Positions 7,370-14,202 of a stretch of DNA of 38,042 nucleotides are shown one piece after another; the stretch's first letter is position 1; every line of letters starts with the position of its first letter. Below the pieces are notes generated by a model, which was given only the letters and a program-made list of their open reading frames with translations, was not told the DNA's origin and did no database searches. A program made the position numbers and the translations under genes. The DNA is from Verrucomicrobiia bacterium (GTDB lineage Bacteria; Verrucomicrobiota; Verrucomicrobiia; Verrucomicrobiales; Akkermansiaceae): positions 1 through 38,042 of the forward strand of contig JAUIJB010000035.1 in assembly GCA_030430455.1 (NCBI GenBank), written 5' to 3'.

Positions 7370-9088
7370 TCAGCGGCTGTCGGTGTCGATCTGGTACATC
7401 TCGTCGGCCTGCTCCTCGGTCAGGCTGAACAGCGGGCCATTGAGCGGAACCACGAGGTCGATCCGCCCCGTTTGGGCATTCACCGGGTGGAGTTCCCGCA
7501 GGGCCGGTGAGCGGCCGAAGGCATCGCCCGGGATGCTGAGCCGGAAGCTGCCGTCGAAGATCAGGGTGCGGAGGAAGCGCGAGCTGGCCTCGTCGCGAAG
7601 CCGTTCCAGCTCCTTGCGGTCATCCTGGAGGCTTTTGAAGAAATCGAGGCTCTCGGAGGTGCCCTCGCCGGATTCGCTGCCCTCCGCCTTGCGCGCCGCG
7701 GCGGCCGCCCGCTTCAGGCTCATCTCGGCTTCCGCCTTCTTCTGCATGGCACTCGACGAGGCACCCACCACCTCTTCGATCCCGGCCAGGTCGGCCGCCT
7801 CCTCGCGGGTCGGCTTGCGGACCACCACGTCGCCGGTCAGCCCGATCCTCACCGACTCGGAGTCCTCGTCCAGCGCGGCGAGGTCGACGTTGGAGAGCTC
7901 CAACTGCCCGCCCCCGGTCGTGACGTCGAAGGATCCGGTGTCGAAGTCGATCCGCTTGTAGTTGTTGAAGGCGTCCACCACGTCGATGGTGCGCAGCAGG
8001 GCGAACTCGTCGCGCATCGCGAGCTGCGCGCCCTCGGGAATCTCGAAGCTGCCCTTGAAGCCGACGCCCTCGGCGGAGTTCGTCGACCCGCTGAGTTCGA
8101 GTTCGCCGCTGAGCCTGCCTTCGATCCGGGTCTCCAGCTGGCCGGCCACCAAGGTCTCGAGCGGCACCGAGTCGAACACGAGCTTGCCGGAGAATTCCGG
8201 ATACTCGCCGCCGTCCACCCTGACGTCCTGGAACTCGACCTTCCACTTCCACGACTTGATCTCGTCCCCCGGCGTTCCGGCGGGGGGGTCGCCCTCCGGC
8301 ACGCCCAGCCAGCCTTCCTCGACCTCGAGCCCGTCCGGGCGCAGGATGAAGATCAGCTCGTGGATCGGAAAATCAGTCATCCAGTTCTGCGTGAAGGTCC
8401 CGCCGCGGAAGACGAGCCGCCAGCTGCTGCCGACCCGGGTCGCCTCGAGCCTGCTGTCGGCGATCTTGCCAAAGTTGCGGACCTCGCTGCCGATGGCGTA
8501 GCCCCAGCTGAGCCGGGTCCGGGTGACCCGGATCCCGTCGACCTCGAATCCGGGAGTTTCGCGGAACAGGACGTCGATCGCCTGGCCGGCCTCCTCGCTC
8601 GAATTGGCGCCGCCCTTCACCACCGCGTCGACCGAGTTGATGTCGATCACCCCCGGCCGCCACTCCTCGCGGATGCCGTCGAGCAGGCCCATCTCGAAGC
8701 GCAGGTTGCGTGCCTCGAGGCTGTTGAAGAAGCTCGTCGCCGTGCCCTCGGCGGCGAGGCCGCGCATCATGCCGAGACCCTGGCTGCGCTGGAAATCGAG
8801 GATCTTCACTTCGGCGGCGCCGGTGGCCTCGGCGAAGCGGGCCTCCATCCCCTCGCGGAACTCGGGCGTGTCCGCCCGCTTGGTGAGGTAGTAGAGAACG
8901 CCGATCCCGACCAGCACCACCACGACCAGCAGGCGCAGGAACATCCGCAGGAGGTGGAACATGGCCCCCGACCAGCCCCCGCCGCCCGACAGCGAGTAGC
9001 GCAGCTGGAACCAGAACCCCTGGCTGGCGATCCATTGGCTCATGCGCTGGTCGAAGGTGTCCGAGGATTGTGGCTGTTGGGCTTCCAT
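7370..9088 (-). CDS. Membrane-anchored protein of unknown function, 572 residues
   Basis: I do not recognise this family. ATG 9088 starts a short cytoplasmic N-terminus, followed by one strong membrane helix at about residues 47-68 (LLRMFLRLLVVVVLVGIGVL). A large, mostly beta-rich region then probably faces the periplasm. Residues about 325-425, with repeated strand patterns such as GRLSGELELSGS and GGGQLELSNVDLAAL, resemble the repeating strands of AsmA/TamB-like proteins, but I cannot prove homology. An Ala/Lys/Glu-rich, likely helical coiled segment at about 440-515 precedes a final region with FDGSFRLSIPGDAFG. Divergent from scpA by 106 bp. A role in envelope transport or assembly is only a guess. 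Confidence 0.75.
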   Translation of the reverse strand: MEAQQPQSSDTFDQRMSQWIASQGFWFQLRYSLSGGGGWSGAMFHLLRMFLRLLVVVVLVGIGVLYYLTKRADTPEFREGMEARFAEATGAAEVKILDFQRSQGLGMMRGLAAEGTATSFFNSLEARNLRFEMGLLDGIREEWRPGVIDINSVDAVVKGGANSSEEAGQAIDVLFRETPGFEVDGIRVTRTRLSWGYAIGSEVRNFGKIADSRLEATRVGSSWRLVFRGGTFTQNWMTDFPIHELIFILRPDGLEVEEGWLGVPEGDPPAGTPGDEIKSWKWKVEFQDVRVDGGEYPEFSGKLVFDSVPLETLVAGQLETRIEGRLSGELELSGSTNSAEGVGFKGSFEIPEGAQLAMRDEFALLRTIDVVDAFNNYKRIDFDTGSFDVTTGGGQLELSNVDLAALDEDSESVRIGLTGDVVVRKPTREEAADLAGIEEVVGASSSAMQKKAEAEMSLKRAAAAARKAEGSESGEGTSESLDFFKSLQDDRKELERLRDEASSRFLRTLIFDGSFRLSIPGDAFGRSPALRELHPVNAQTGRIDLVVPLNGPLFSLTEEQADEMYQIDTDSR

Positions 9089-9194
9089 GATGGGGCCACC
9101 GCTGGCGGCGGCGGAATTACAACCCTGCCCCCCGGATCAGGCGAGGTCAAATTTGCCCTCGCCCCCGCCCCCCCGATGACCTAATCCCCCGGGC

Positions 9195-9965
9195 GTGGAA
9201 GGGAACGATTACAAGGTCCGGCTCGACATCTTCGAGGGTCCGCTGGACCTGCTGCTCTACCTGATCAAGAAGGACGAGGTCGACATCCAGGAGGTGTCGA
9301 TCGCCCGGATCACGAGCCAGTACCTCGAATACATCGAGACTTTCCGCATGCTCAACATCGACCTCGCCGCCGAGTTCATCGTCATGGCGGCGAACCTGAT
9401 GTATCTCAAGAGCCGGACCCTGCTGCCGAAGCAGGAGCAGCCGCCGGAGGAGGATGCCGAGGAGGAGGATCCGCGCTGGGAGCTGATCCGCCAGCTCATC
9501 GAGTACAAGAAGTTCAAGGACGCCGCCGGCTTCCTCAGCCAGCGGGCCATCGAGCAGGAGGCGCGCTTCGCCCTCAAGCCGGAGAAGCCGGAGCCCAGCG
9601 AGGAGCCCGCCCCGCTCGCCGAGCTGTCGATCTTCGAGCTCATCCGCGCCTTCCAGAAGGTGCTCAAGCGCTTCGAGGACTCTCACGACCTCGGCGACAT
9701 CGTCGACGACCGCTTCACGGTCTCCGACAAGATCGAGATGCTGCTCGACCGCTTCCACCCGGGCCAGGCGTCGCGCTTCGACCAGCTGTTCAACGAGGCC
9801 ACCACCAAGTCGGAGGTGATCGTCACCTTCCTCGCGGTGCTCGAGCTGATGAAGATGAACCAGTTCGTGATCCGCCAGGGCGAGGCCCTCGGCGAGATCG
9901 AGATCGAGCGCCGTGGCGCCGCCGAACCCGTGGTGCTTCCGGCGACCGAGGAACTTCCCGCCTGA
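9195..9965 (+). CDS. scpA: Segregation and condensation protein A (kleisin)
   Basis: Kleisin subunit of the SMC-ScpAB condensin that organises the chromosome. GTG 9195 gives 256 residues beginning with YKVRLDIFEGPLDLLLYLIKK, the family signature. It continues with AAEFIVMAANLMYLKSRTLLP, an acidic linker (PPEEDAEEEDP) and a winged-helix C-terminus with VIVTFLAVLELMKMNQ. Residues 243-256 extend slightly past the usual end. No scpB or smc gene is in the window. No Shine-Dalgarno is visible before the GTG. Confidence 0.95.
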   Translation: MEGNDYKVRLDIFEGPLDLLLYLIKKDEVDIQEVSIARITSQYLEYIETFRMLNIDLAAEFIVMAANLMYLKSRTLLPKQEQPPEEDAEEEDPRWELIRQLIEYKKFKDAAGFLSQRAIEQEARFALKPEKPEPSEEPAPLAELSIFELIRAFQKVLKRFEDSHDLGDIVDDRFTVSDKIEMLLDRFHPGQASRFDQLFNEATTKSEVIVTFLAVLELMKMNQFVIRQGEALGEIEIERRGAAEPVVLPATEELPA

Positions 9966-10126
9966 TGCCCGGTCAAAGAAACCGTTGATCTCTCCGGGAC
10001 CACCGCCCTCCGGGACCATCGGAGTGGACGCCTGCGGCAGTCGAGCTCGCATCAACGAGTCCCCTTGTCTTCGGCAATCCCGCGGGGGAATGGGCGAGTG
10101 GCCGGCGGGCTCGGGACCTGGACAGT

Positions 10127-10145
10127 CGGTGGTTGCAAACCACCG
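10127..10145. repeat. Intergenic palindrome CGGTGG-TTGCAAA-CCACCG
   Basis: A perfect 6-bp stem with a 7-base loop lies in the gap between scpA and infA (convergent ends). A second small hairpin, CTCC-TTG-GGAG, follows at once (10146-10156). There is no T-tract, so it is a poor terminator. It resembles REP-type palindromes. The 12-mer GTTGCAAACCAC in it also occurs at 226-237, beside the transposase start. Confidence 0.6.
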
Positions 10146-10203
10146 CTCCTTGGGAGGCACGCCGCTCACGCCGGGTGCCGGGGGCGGCATCCCGCGACCG
10201 CCA

Positions 10204-10509
10204 TCAACCGAGGCGGTAGGTGATCCGCGCCTTGGTGACGTCGTAGGGCGACATTTCCATCTTCACCCGGTCTCCCTCGACCAGGCGGATGAAGCGCTTG
10301 CGCATCTTGCCGGAGATGTGGGCGAGGACCTCGTGGCCGCTCTGCAACTGGACCCGGAACTGCGTGCCGGCGAGCACCGAGGTGATCACACCCTCGACCT
10401 CGACGGCCTTCTCCTCGCTGGAACCCTCGTCGGTGTTCCTCTTCCGGTTGTCACGCCGCCTGCGGTTGGGCCGTCGCCCGCCTCGGAATCCTCGTCTGCC
10501 TCTGCTCAT
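10204..10509 (-). CDS. infA: Translation initiation factor IF-1 with Arg-rich N-terminal extension
   Basis: OB-fold factor that binds the 30S A site during initiation. Residues 36-99 match IF-1: VEVEGVITSVLAGTQFRVQL, GHEVLAHISGKMRKRFIRL, GDRVKMEMSPYDVTKARITYR. Family members are usually about 72 residues; this one is 101. The extra N-terminus (1-34) is Arg/Gly/Asn rich and then acidic (DEGSSEEK). No start codon lies at the usual position between residues 30 and 40, so the extension appears real. It stands alone on the minus strand. Confidence 0.95.
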   Translation of the reverse strand: MSRGRRGFRGGRRPNRRRRDNRKRNTDEGSSEEKAVEVEGVITSVLAGTQFRVQLQSGHEVLAHISGKMRKRFIRLVEGDRVKMEMSPYDVTKARITYRLG

Positions 10510-10902
10510 GCTCGGTTCGGTCGGCCCCTGTGCGGGGCCGGGCGGGGATTCACTCCCAAGTCACCGTTGCAATCAACAGCAAAAACTCACCGAAACCCCC
10601 GCCCGGCCCGCCGCCGCGACCGTCCACCGGCCGCCACCCGGCCCGTGCTCCGCCAGCTTGGTCGCCACCACCTCCGGCCGGGTCCGGGTGAAAGCGCGTC
10701 GGGCGCGCCGCTTGGCAGCGCCGCCGCGACGGCGCATCCTCGCGGTCGGCGCACGCCACCGCAGGCCCGCCCGGAGAGGGGCTGGAATCCTCCAGACTCG
10801 GCGGATTTTACCGATTGACACCCCCGGGGGCTCTCCCTAGCTTGCCCGCCCTTTCCCGCGCGAGGGCGCGGTTTTTCCGACCCGATTTCCAATGGATTTC
10901 CA
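10510..10902. other. Gene-free 393-bp gap between divergent infA and rplM
   Basis: Very GC-rich. Short frames exist on both strands (for example an 82-codon minus frame at 10573-10821), but none resembles a protein I know and their composition is low-complexity Arg/Gly. The right end holds the rplM promoter and an 11-bp duplication at the start codon. The left part should hold the infA promoter and leader. I do not recognise a structured RNA. Confidence 0.6.
10815..10843 (+). promoter_or_regulatory. Sigma-70-type promoter of rplM-rpsI
   Basis: TTGACA (10815-10820), a 17-bp spacer and TAGCTT (10838-10843). The -35 is consensus. This predicts a leader of about 53 bases before the rplM ATG. The same TAGCTT -10 appears before the tRNA-Arg gene and a close variant (TAGTTT) before the HIT gene. 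Confidence 0.75.
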
Positions 10903-10905
10903 ATG
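10884..10905 (+). repeat. 11-bp tandem duplication spanning the rplM start codon
   Basis: GATTTCCAATG occurs at 10884-10894 and again at 10895-10905, where the final ATG is the rplM start. The first copy's ATG (10892) opens a four-codon frame, MDFQ, whose TGA stop (10904-10906) overlaps the rplM start as ATGA. Confidence 0.85.
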
Positions 10906-11331
10906 AAGACTTTCTCCGCCAAGCCCACCGACATCGAGCGCAAGTGGCACGTCATCGACGCCAAGGACCAGATCCTCGGCAAGGTGGCGGTCGAAGCCGC
11001 CCGCCTGCTGCGTGGCAAGCACAAGCCGATCTTCACCTCGCACATCGACACCGGTGACTTTGTGGTGGTGATCAATGCGGACCAGGTGAAGCTGTCGGGC
11101 ACCAAGGAGCACGACAAGATCTACACCCGCTTCTCGGGCTGGGTCGGCGGCCAGAAGGTCGAGACGCCCCGCATGGTCCGCAAGCGCCGCCCGATCCTGC
11201 TGATCGAGCGTGCCGTCTGGGGCATGATCCCGAAGAACCGCCTCGGTCGCCAGCAGTTCGGCAAACTCAAGGTCTATGCCGGTGCCGACCACCCTCACGA
11301 GGCCCAGCAGCCCGAGCTTCACTCGCTGTGA
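10903..11331 (+). CDS. rplM: 50S ribosomal protein L13
   Basis: Early-assembling large-subunit protein that binds 23S rRNA. The 142-residue product carries KWHVIDAKDQILGKVAVEAARLLRGKHKP, GDFVVVINADQVKLSG and RAVWGMIPKNRLGRQQFGKLKVYAGADHPHEAQQP in the normal order and length. It is first in the conserved rplM-rpsI pair, 64 bp before rpsI, with a strong promoter upstream and an odd duplication at its start codon. Confidence 0.98.
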   Translation: MKTFSAKPTDIERKWHVIDAKDQILGKVAVEAARLLRGKHKPIFTSHIDTGDFVVVINADQVKLSGTKEHDKIYTRFSGWVGGQKVETPRMVRKRRPILLIERAVWGMIPKNRLGRQQFGKLKVYAGADHPHEAQQPELHSL

Positions 11332-11395
11332 CCTCCCTTCTCCACTGATTGCGCCGATTCCCGTCGAATCCCACTCCTGACTTCCGATCTCATCC

Positions 11396-11794
11396 ATGAG
11401 CACCGCCACCCAGAACTTCACCGCCACCGGTCGCCGCAAGACCTCGGTGGCCCGCGTCCAGATGACCGAGGGCAGCGGCTCCGTGACCATCAACGGCCGC
11501 CCCTTCGAGGACTACCTTCCGAGCCTCCAGCTCCAGAACACCGTGCTCGCCCCCTTCCAGCAGGCGAAGCTGCTCAACAAGTTCGACGTCCAGATCAACG
11601 TCAAGGGCGGCGGTCTCCAGGGCCAGGCCGGCGCGATCCGCCTCGCTGTCAGCCGTGCGCTGATCCAGTTCGACCATGAACTGCGCGGCGTGGTGAAGCC
11701 GCTCGGCTTCCTCACCCGCGACCCGCGGATGAAGGAGCGCAAGAAGGCCGGCCAGCCGGGTGCCCGCAAGCACTTCCAGTTCTCCAAGCGCTGA
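11396..11794 (+). CDS. rpsI: 30S ribosomal protein S9
   Basis: Small-subunit protein whose C-terminal tail reaches the P-site tRNA. The 132 residues include ATGRRKTSVARVQM, SVTINGRPFEDYL, VKGGGLQGQAGAIRLAVSRAL and the basic end RKHFQFSKR, the expected form with Lys-Arg last. Second gene of the rplM operon; a strong hairpin terminator lies 68 bp after the stop. Confidence 0.98.
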   Translation: MSTATQNFTATGRRKTSVARVQMTEGSGSVTINGRPFEDYLPSLQLQNTVLAPFQQAKLLNKFDVQINVKGGGLQGQAGAIRLAVSRALIQFDHELRGVVKPLGFLTRDPRMKERKKAGQPGARKHFQFSKR

Positions 11795-11862
11795 TCCACC
11801 AGCCTCGGGATCCCGAAGCCACGAGCGCTTTCAGGATTTCAGCTCTTCAGCTTTTCAACAAG

Positions 11863-11894
11863 GGCCGCGCCTCCGACCGGAGCGCGGCCTTTTT
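11863..11894 (+). terminator. Rho-independent terminator of rplM-rpsI
   Basis: Stem GGCCGCG...CGCGGCC with an inner CTCC-GACC-GGAG stem, followed by TTTTT. The next gene starts 37 bp later, so it needs its own promoter or read-through. Confidence 0.88.
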
Positions 11895-11931
11895 GCTTTC
11901 CCCCGAACCGCCCCTGCCGAGGATCCCGGGC

Positions 11932-12690
11932 GTGAAGCTGATTTCCTGGAACGTCAACGGCATCCGCGCGTGCCTCAAGAAGGGCCTCGCCCGGTTCATC
12001 GCCGAGGCCCGCCCCGAGATCCTCTGCCTGCAGGAGACCAAGGCCCGGCCGGACCAGGTCGACCTGCCGCTCGAGTTCGGCGGCTACCGCGCCTACTGGA
12101 ACCCGGCGGAAAAGCCCGGCTACTCCGGGGTCGTGGTGTTCACCCGCGACGAGCCGGTCGACGTCCGGCTCGGCATGGACCAGCCCGAGCACGACCGCGA
12201 GGGCCGCGTGATCAGCCTCGAGTTCCCCGACTTCCACCTGGTCAACGTCTACACTCCCAACGCCCAGAACGAGCTCCGCCGCCTGCCCTACCGGATGGAG
12301 TGGGACCAGGCCTTTCACGACCACCTCGGCGCCCTCGGCGCCGACGGCAAGCCGGTCATCTTCTGCGGCGACCTCAACGTCGCGCACCGCGAGATCGACC
12401 TCGCCCGACCGGCGCAGAACCGCCGCTCGGCCGGCTTCAGCGACGAGGAACGCGACGGCTTCAGCCGCCTGCTCGACGCCGGCTTCATCGACTCCTTCCG
12501 TCACTTCCAGCCCGACGCCACCGGTGCCTACTCGTGGTGGAGCTACCGCGCCAACGCCCGCGCCAACAACGTCGGCTGGCGGATCGACTACTTCGGCGTC
12601 TCGAAGCAGCTGGAGGATCGGATGAAGGGCGCCCGCATCCTCCCCGAAGTCACCGGCTCCGACCACTGCCCGGTCGAGCTGGTGCTGTAG
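11932..12690 (+). CDS. Exodeoxyribonuclease III (AP endonuclease family 1)
   Basis: Repairs abasic and 3'-blocked DNA ends. GTG 11932 is chosen because the family begins exactly there (KLISWNVNGIRACLKKG); a TTG further up would lie in the terminator. The 252-residue product shows every active-site element: N7, E35 in LCLQETK, Y107, GDLN at 147-149 (D147, N149), WRIDY near 217-220 and the terminal SDH (D244, H245). Length matches bacterial XthA/ExoA. It stands alone after the ribosomal terminator. Whether it is closer to XthA or ExoA cannot be told by eye. Confidence 0.95.
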   Translation: MKLISWNVNGIRACLKKGLARFIAEARPEILCLQETKARPDQVDLPLEFGGYRAYWNPAEKPGYSGVVVFTRDEPVDVRLGMDQPEHDREGRVISLEFPDFHLVNVYTPNAQNELRRLPYRMEWDQAFHDHLGALGADGKPVIFCGDLNVAHREIDLARPAQNRRSAGFSDEERDGFSRLLDAGFIDSFRHFQPDATGAYSWWSYRANARANNVGWRIDYFGVSKQLEDRMKGARILPEVTGSDHCPVELVL

Positions 12691-12700
12691 GCTTCAGTGA

Positions 12701-12789
12701 GCCAGTGAGCCAGTGACTAGTGACTAGTGAAGAACTTGAGAGGCGGCACGCACTTCGCAAGCTCTTCCACTTGTCACTGGCTCACTGGC
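12701..12789. repeat. 17-bp perfect inverted repeat with tandem heptad/octad core
   Basis: GCCAGTGAGCCAGTGAC (12701-12717) recurs as its exact reverse complement at 12773-12789. The similarity continues imperfectly inward (AGTGAAGAACTTG against AGTGGAAGAGCTTG). The left arm is built of short tandems, CAGTGAGC and TGACTAG. Just to the right is a run ACTTTTTACTTTTTACT (near 12847-12863). It fills the gap between convergent genes and could fold into a long hairpin. Confidence 0.88.
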
Positions 12790-12884
12790 CACCGCAGTTC
12801 ACCCGCCCGCGCGCCGGCTCGACTTCGCCGCCGCAGCCCCCTTTCCACTTTTTACTTTTTACTCGGCACTGCGGCGAAGCCGCC

Positions 12885-13493
12885 TCACAGCGCCGCGATC
12901 TCCGCCATGATCCGGTCGGCGAGCTTCTGGTAGCCCTCCTTGCCGCGGGCGGCCCGGACTTCCTCGGGTGAGAAGCGGAAGGCCTCGCCCACGCTGACCT
13001 CGATCTTCTTCAGCCGAATCCTCGCCGAGCCCCGCGGCAGGGCCTCGCGGGCGCCGCGGATCCGGATCGGCTGGATCGGCACCCCGGCCTTCTGGGCGAT
13101 GAGCCCGACCCCCGGCTGGGCCTTGCCGAGGCTGCCGTCGTGGGTCCGCGCACCCTCCGGGAACACCAGCACCCGGTTGCCCTCGCGGAGCAGGCGGATG
13201 ATCGTCTTGAGGCTCGCCATGTCCGGGCGGTCCTGGTCGACCGGGATCGCGTTCCACGAGTGGTAGACCCAGTCGACGCCCTTGCGGAAGAGGGTCTTGC
13301 GGGCGAGATACCACATCTCGTCGTGGTAGAGGGTGCCGACCAGCGGAGGATCGAGGAAACTCTGGTGGTTGGCGACCACCAGCACGCCGCCCCGGGTCAC
13401 CAAGCGCTCGTGATCGCGGACGGTCACGCCGAAAAGCCCCCGGAACGCGCTCCCGAACAGGTGCCACCCGCACCAGTAGACCCAGCGCATCAT
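12885..13493 (-). CDS. 1-acyl-sn-glycerol-3-phosphate acyltransferase (PlsC-like)
   Basis: Membrane-associated acyltransferase that puts the second acyl chain on lysophosphatidate in phospholipid synthesis. ATG 13493 overlaps the cmk stop (ATGA), giving 202 residues. The catalytic NHQSFLD (H43, D48) and the phosphate-binding FPEGAR (111-116) are intact. The intermediate blocks WYLARKTLFR and NAIPVDQDRP also fit. Last gene of tyrA-aroA-cmk-plsC. Other PlsC-superfamily substrates, such as lyso-ornithine lipid, cannot be excluded. Confidence 0.9.
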   Translation of the reverse strand: MMRWVYWCGWHLFGSAFRGLFGVTVRDHERLVTRGGVLVVANHQSFLDPPLVGTLYHDEMWYLARKTLFRKGVDWVYHSWNAIPVDQDRPDMASLKTIIRLLREGNRVLVFPEGARTHDGSLGKAQPGVGLIAQKAGVPIQPIRIRGAREALPRGSARIRLKKIEVSVGEAFRFSPEEVRAARGKEGYQKLADRIMAEIAAL

Positions 13494-14158
13494 CGCCCGC
13501 GAATCGCCTCCGTTTTCAAGCCCTGCCCTTCCAGCAACTCGATCGCCGCCGCCACGCCGGACTCGATCGTGTGCCCCGAGGTGTCGAGCACGGCGGCTCC
13601 GAGGGGCACCGTCAGCGGTGCCGTCTTGCGGCTGCTGTCCTCGCGGTCGCGTTCCTCGACGGCATCGACCTCGCCCATCTCGACGCGCCGCTGCGCGCGC
13701 ACCGTGGCGTCGGCATCGATGTAGATCTTGTAGGGCGTCTCGGGAAAGACCACGGAACCGATGTCGCGTCCCTCCATGACGACGTTGCCGACCTCGAGGT
13801 AGCGGCGCTGCAGGGCGACCAGGCGCTCGCGCACCTCGGGGATCGCGGCGACCGTCGAGACCCGGCGGTTGACCGCCTCGCTGCGCAGCTCGTCGCCCGG
13901 GTCCACGCCGTCGACGCGGATCGTCGACGCCAAGCCCTCGACGCCGCAGTCGAGCTTCATCTGCCCGAGCTCGGCGACCACCGCCGCGCTGTCGAAGGGG
14001 TCGATCCCCTTGCGCAGCACCTGCCAGGTGACCGCCCGGTACATCGCCCCGGAATTCACCATGATCAGGCCGAGCCGTTGGGACAATTCCCGCGCCAGCG
14101 TGCTCTTTCCCGAGGCCGCCGGTCCGTCGATTGCGATCGCCACGTGCTCGTTGCTCAT
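13490..14158 (-). CDS. cmk: Cytidylate kinase
   Basis: Phosphorylates CMP and dCMP with ATP. The 222-residue product begins AIAIDGPAASGKSTLAREL, with the P-loop at 12-19. It continues with VNSGAMYRAVTW, the substrate domain, and VMEGRDIGSVVFPETPYKIYIDADATVRAQRR, all typical of bacterial Cmk. It lies 44 bp after aroA and overlaps the acyltransferase start by 4 bases. The aroA-cmk pairing is widespread. Confidence 0.97.
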   Translation of the reverse strand: MSNEHVAIAIDGPAASGKSTLARELSQRLGLIMVNSGAMYRAVTWQVLRKGIDPFDSAAVVAELGQMKLDCGVEGLASTIRVDGVDPGDELRSEAVNRRVSTVAAIPEVRERLVALQRRYLEVGNVVMEGRDIGSVVFPETPYKIYIDADATVRAQRRVEMGEVDAVEERDREDSSRKTAPLTVPLGAAVLDTSGHTIESGVAAAIELLEGQGLKTEAIRGR

Positions 14159-14202
14159 CAGTCGGTGGGTGTCTGGGGAGGCAGGGTCCGGTGAGGTCCG
14201 AT

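Noticed and set aside
10127..10145. Possible tRNA-Cys anticodon arm (loop TTGCAAA, anticodon GCA)
   Set aside because: No acceptor stem, D arm or GGTTCGAnTCC-type T arm can be placed around it; it is treated as a palindromic repeat.
10573..10821. Small minus-strand frame in the infA-rplM gap
   Set aside because: Arg-rich low-complexity translation with no recognisable family, and it overlaps the rplM promoter.
12862..12878. GCGGC-GAA-GCCGC hairpin as terminator of the exonuclease or plsC gene
   Set aside because: Neither strand has a T-tract after the stem.
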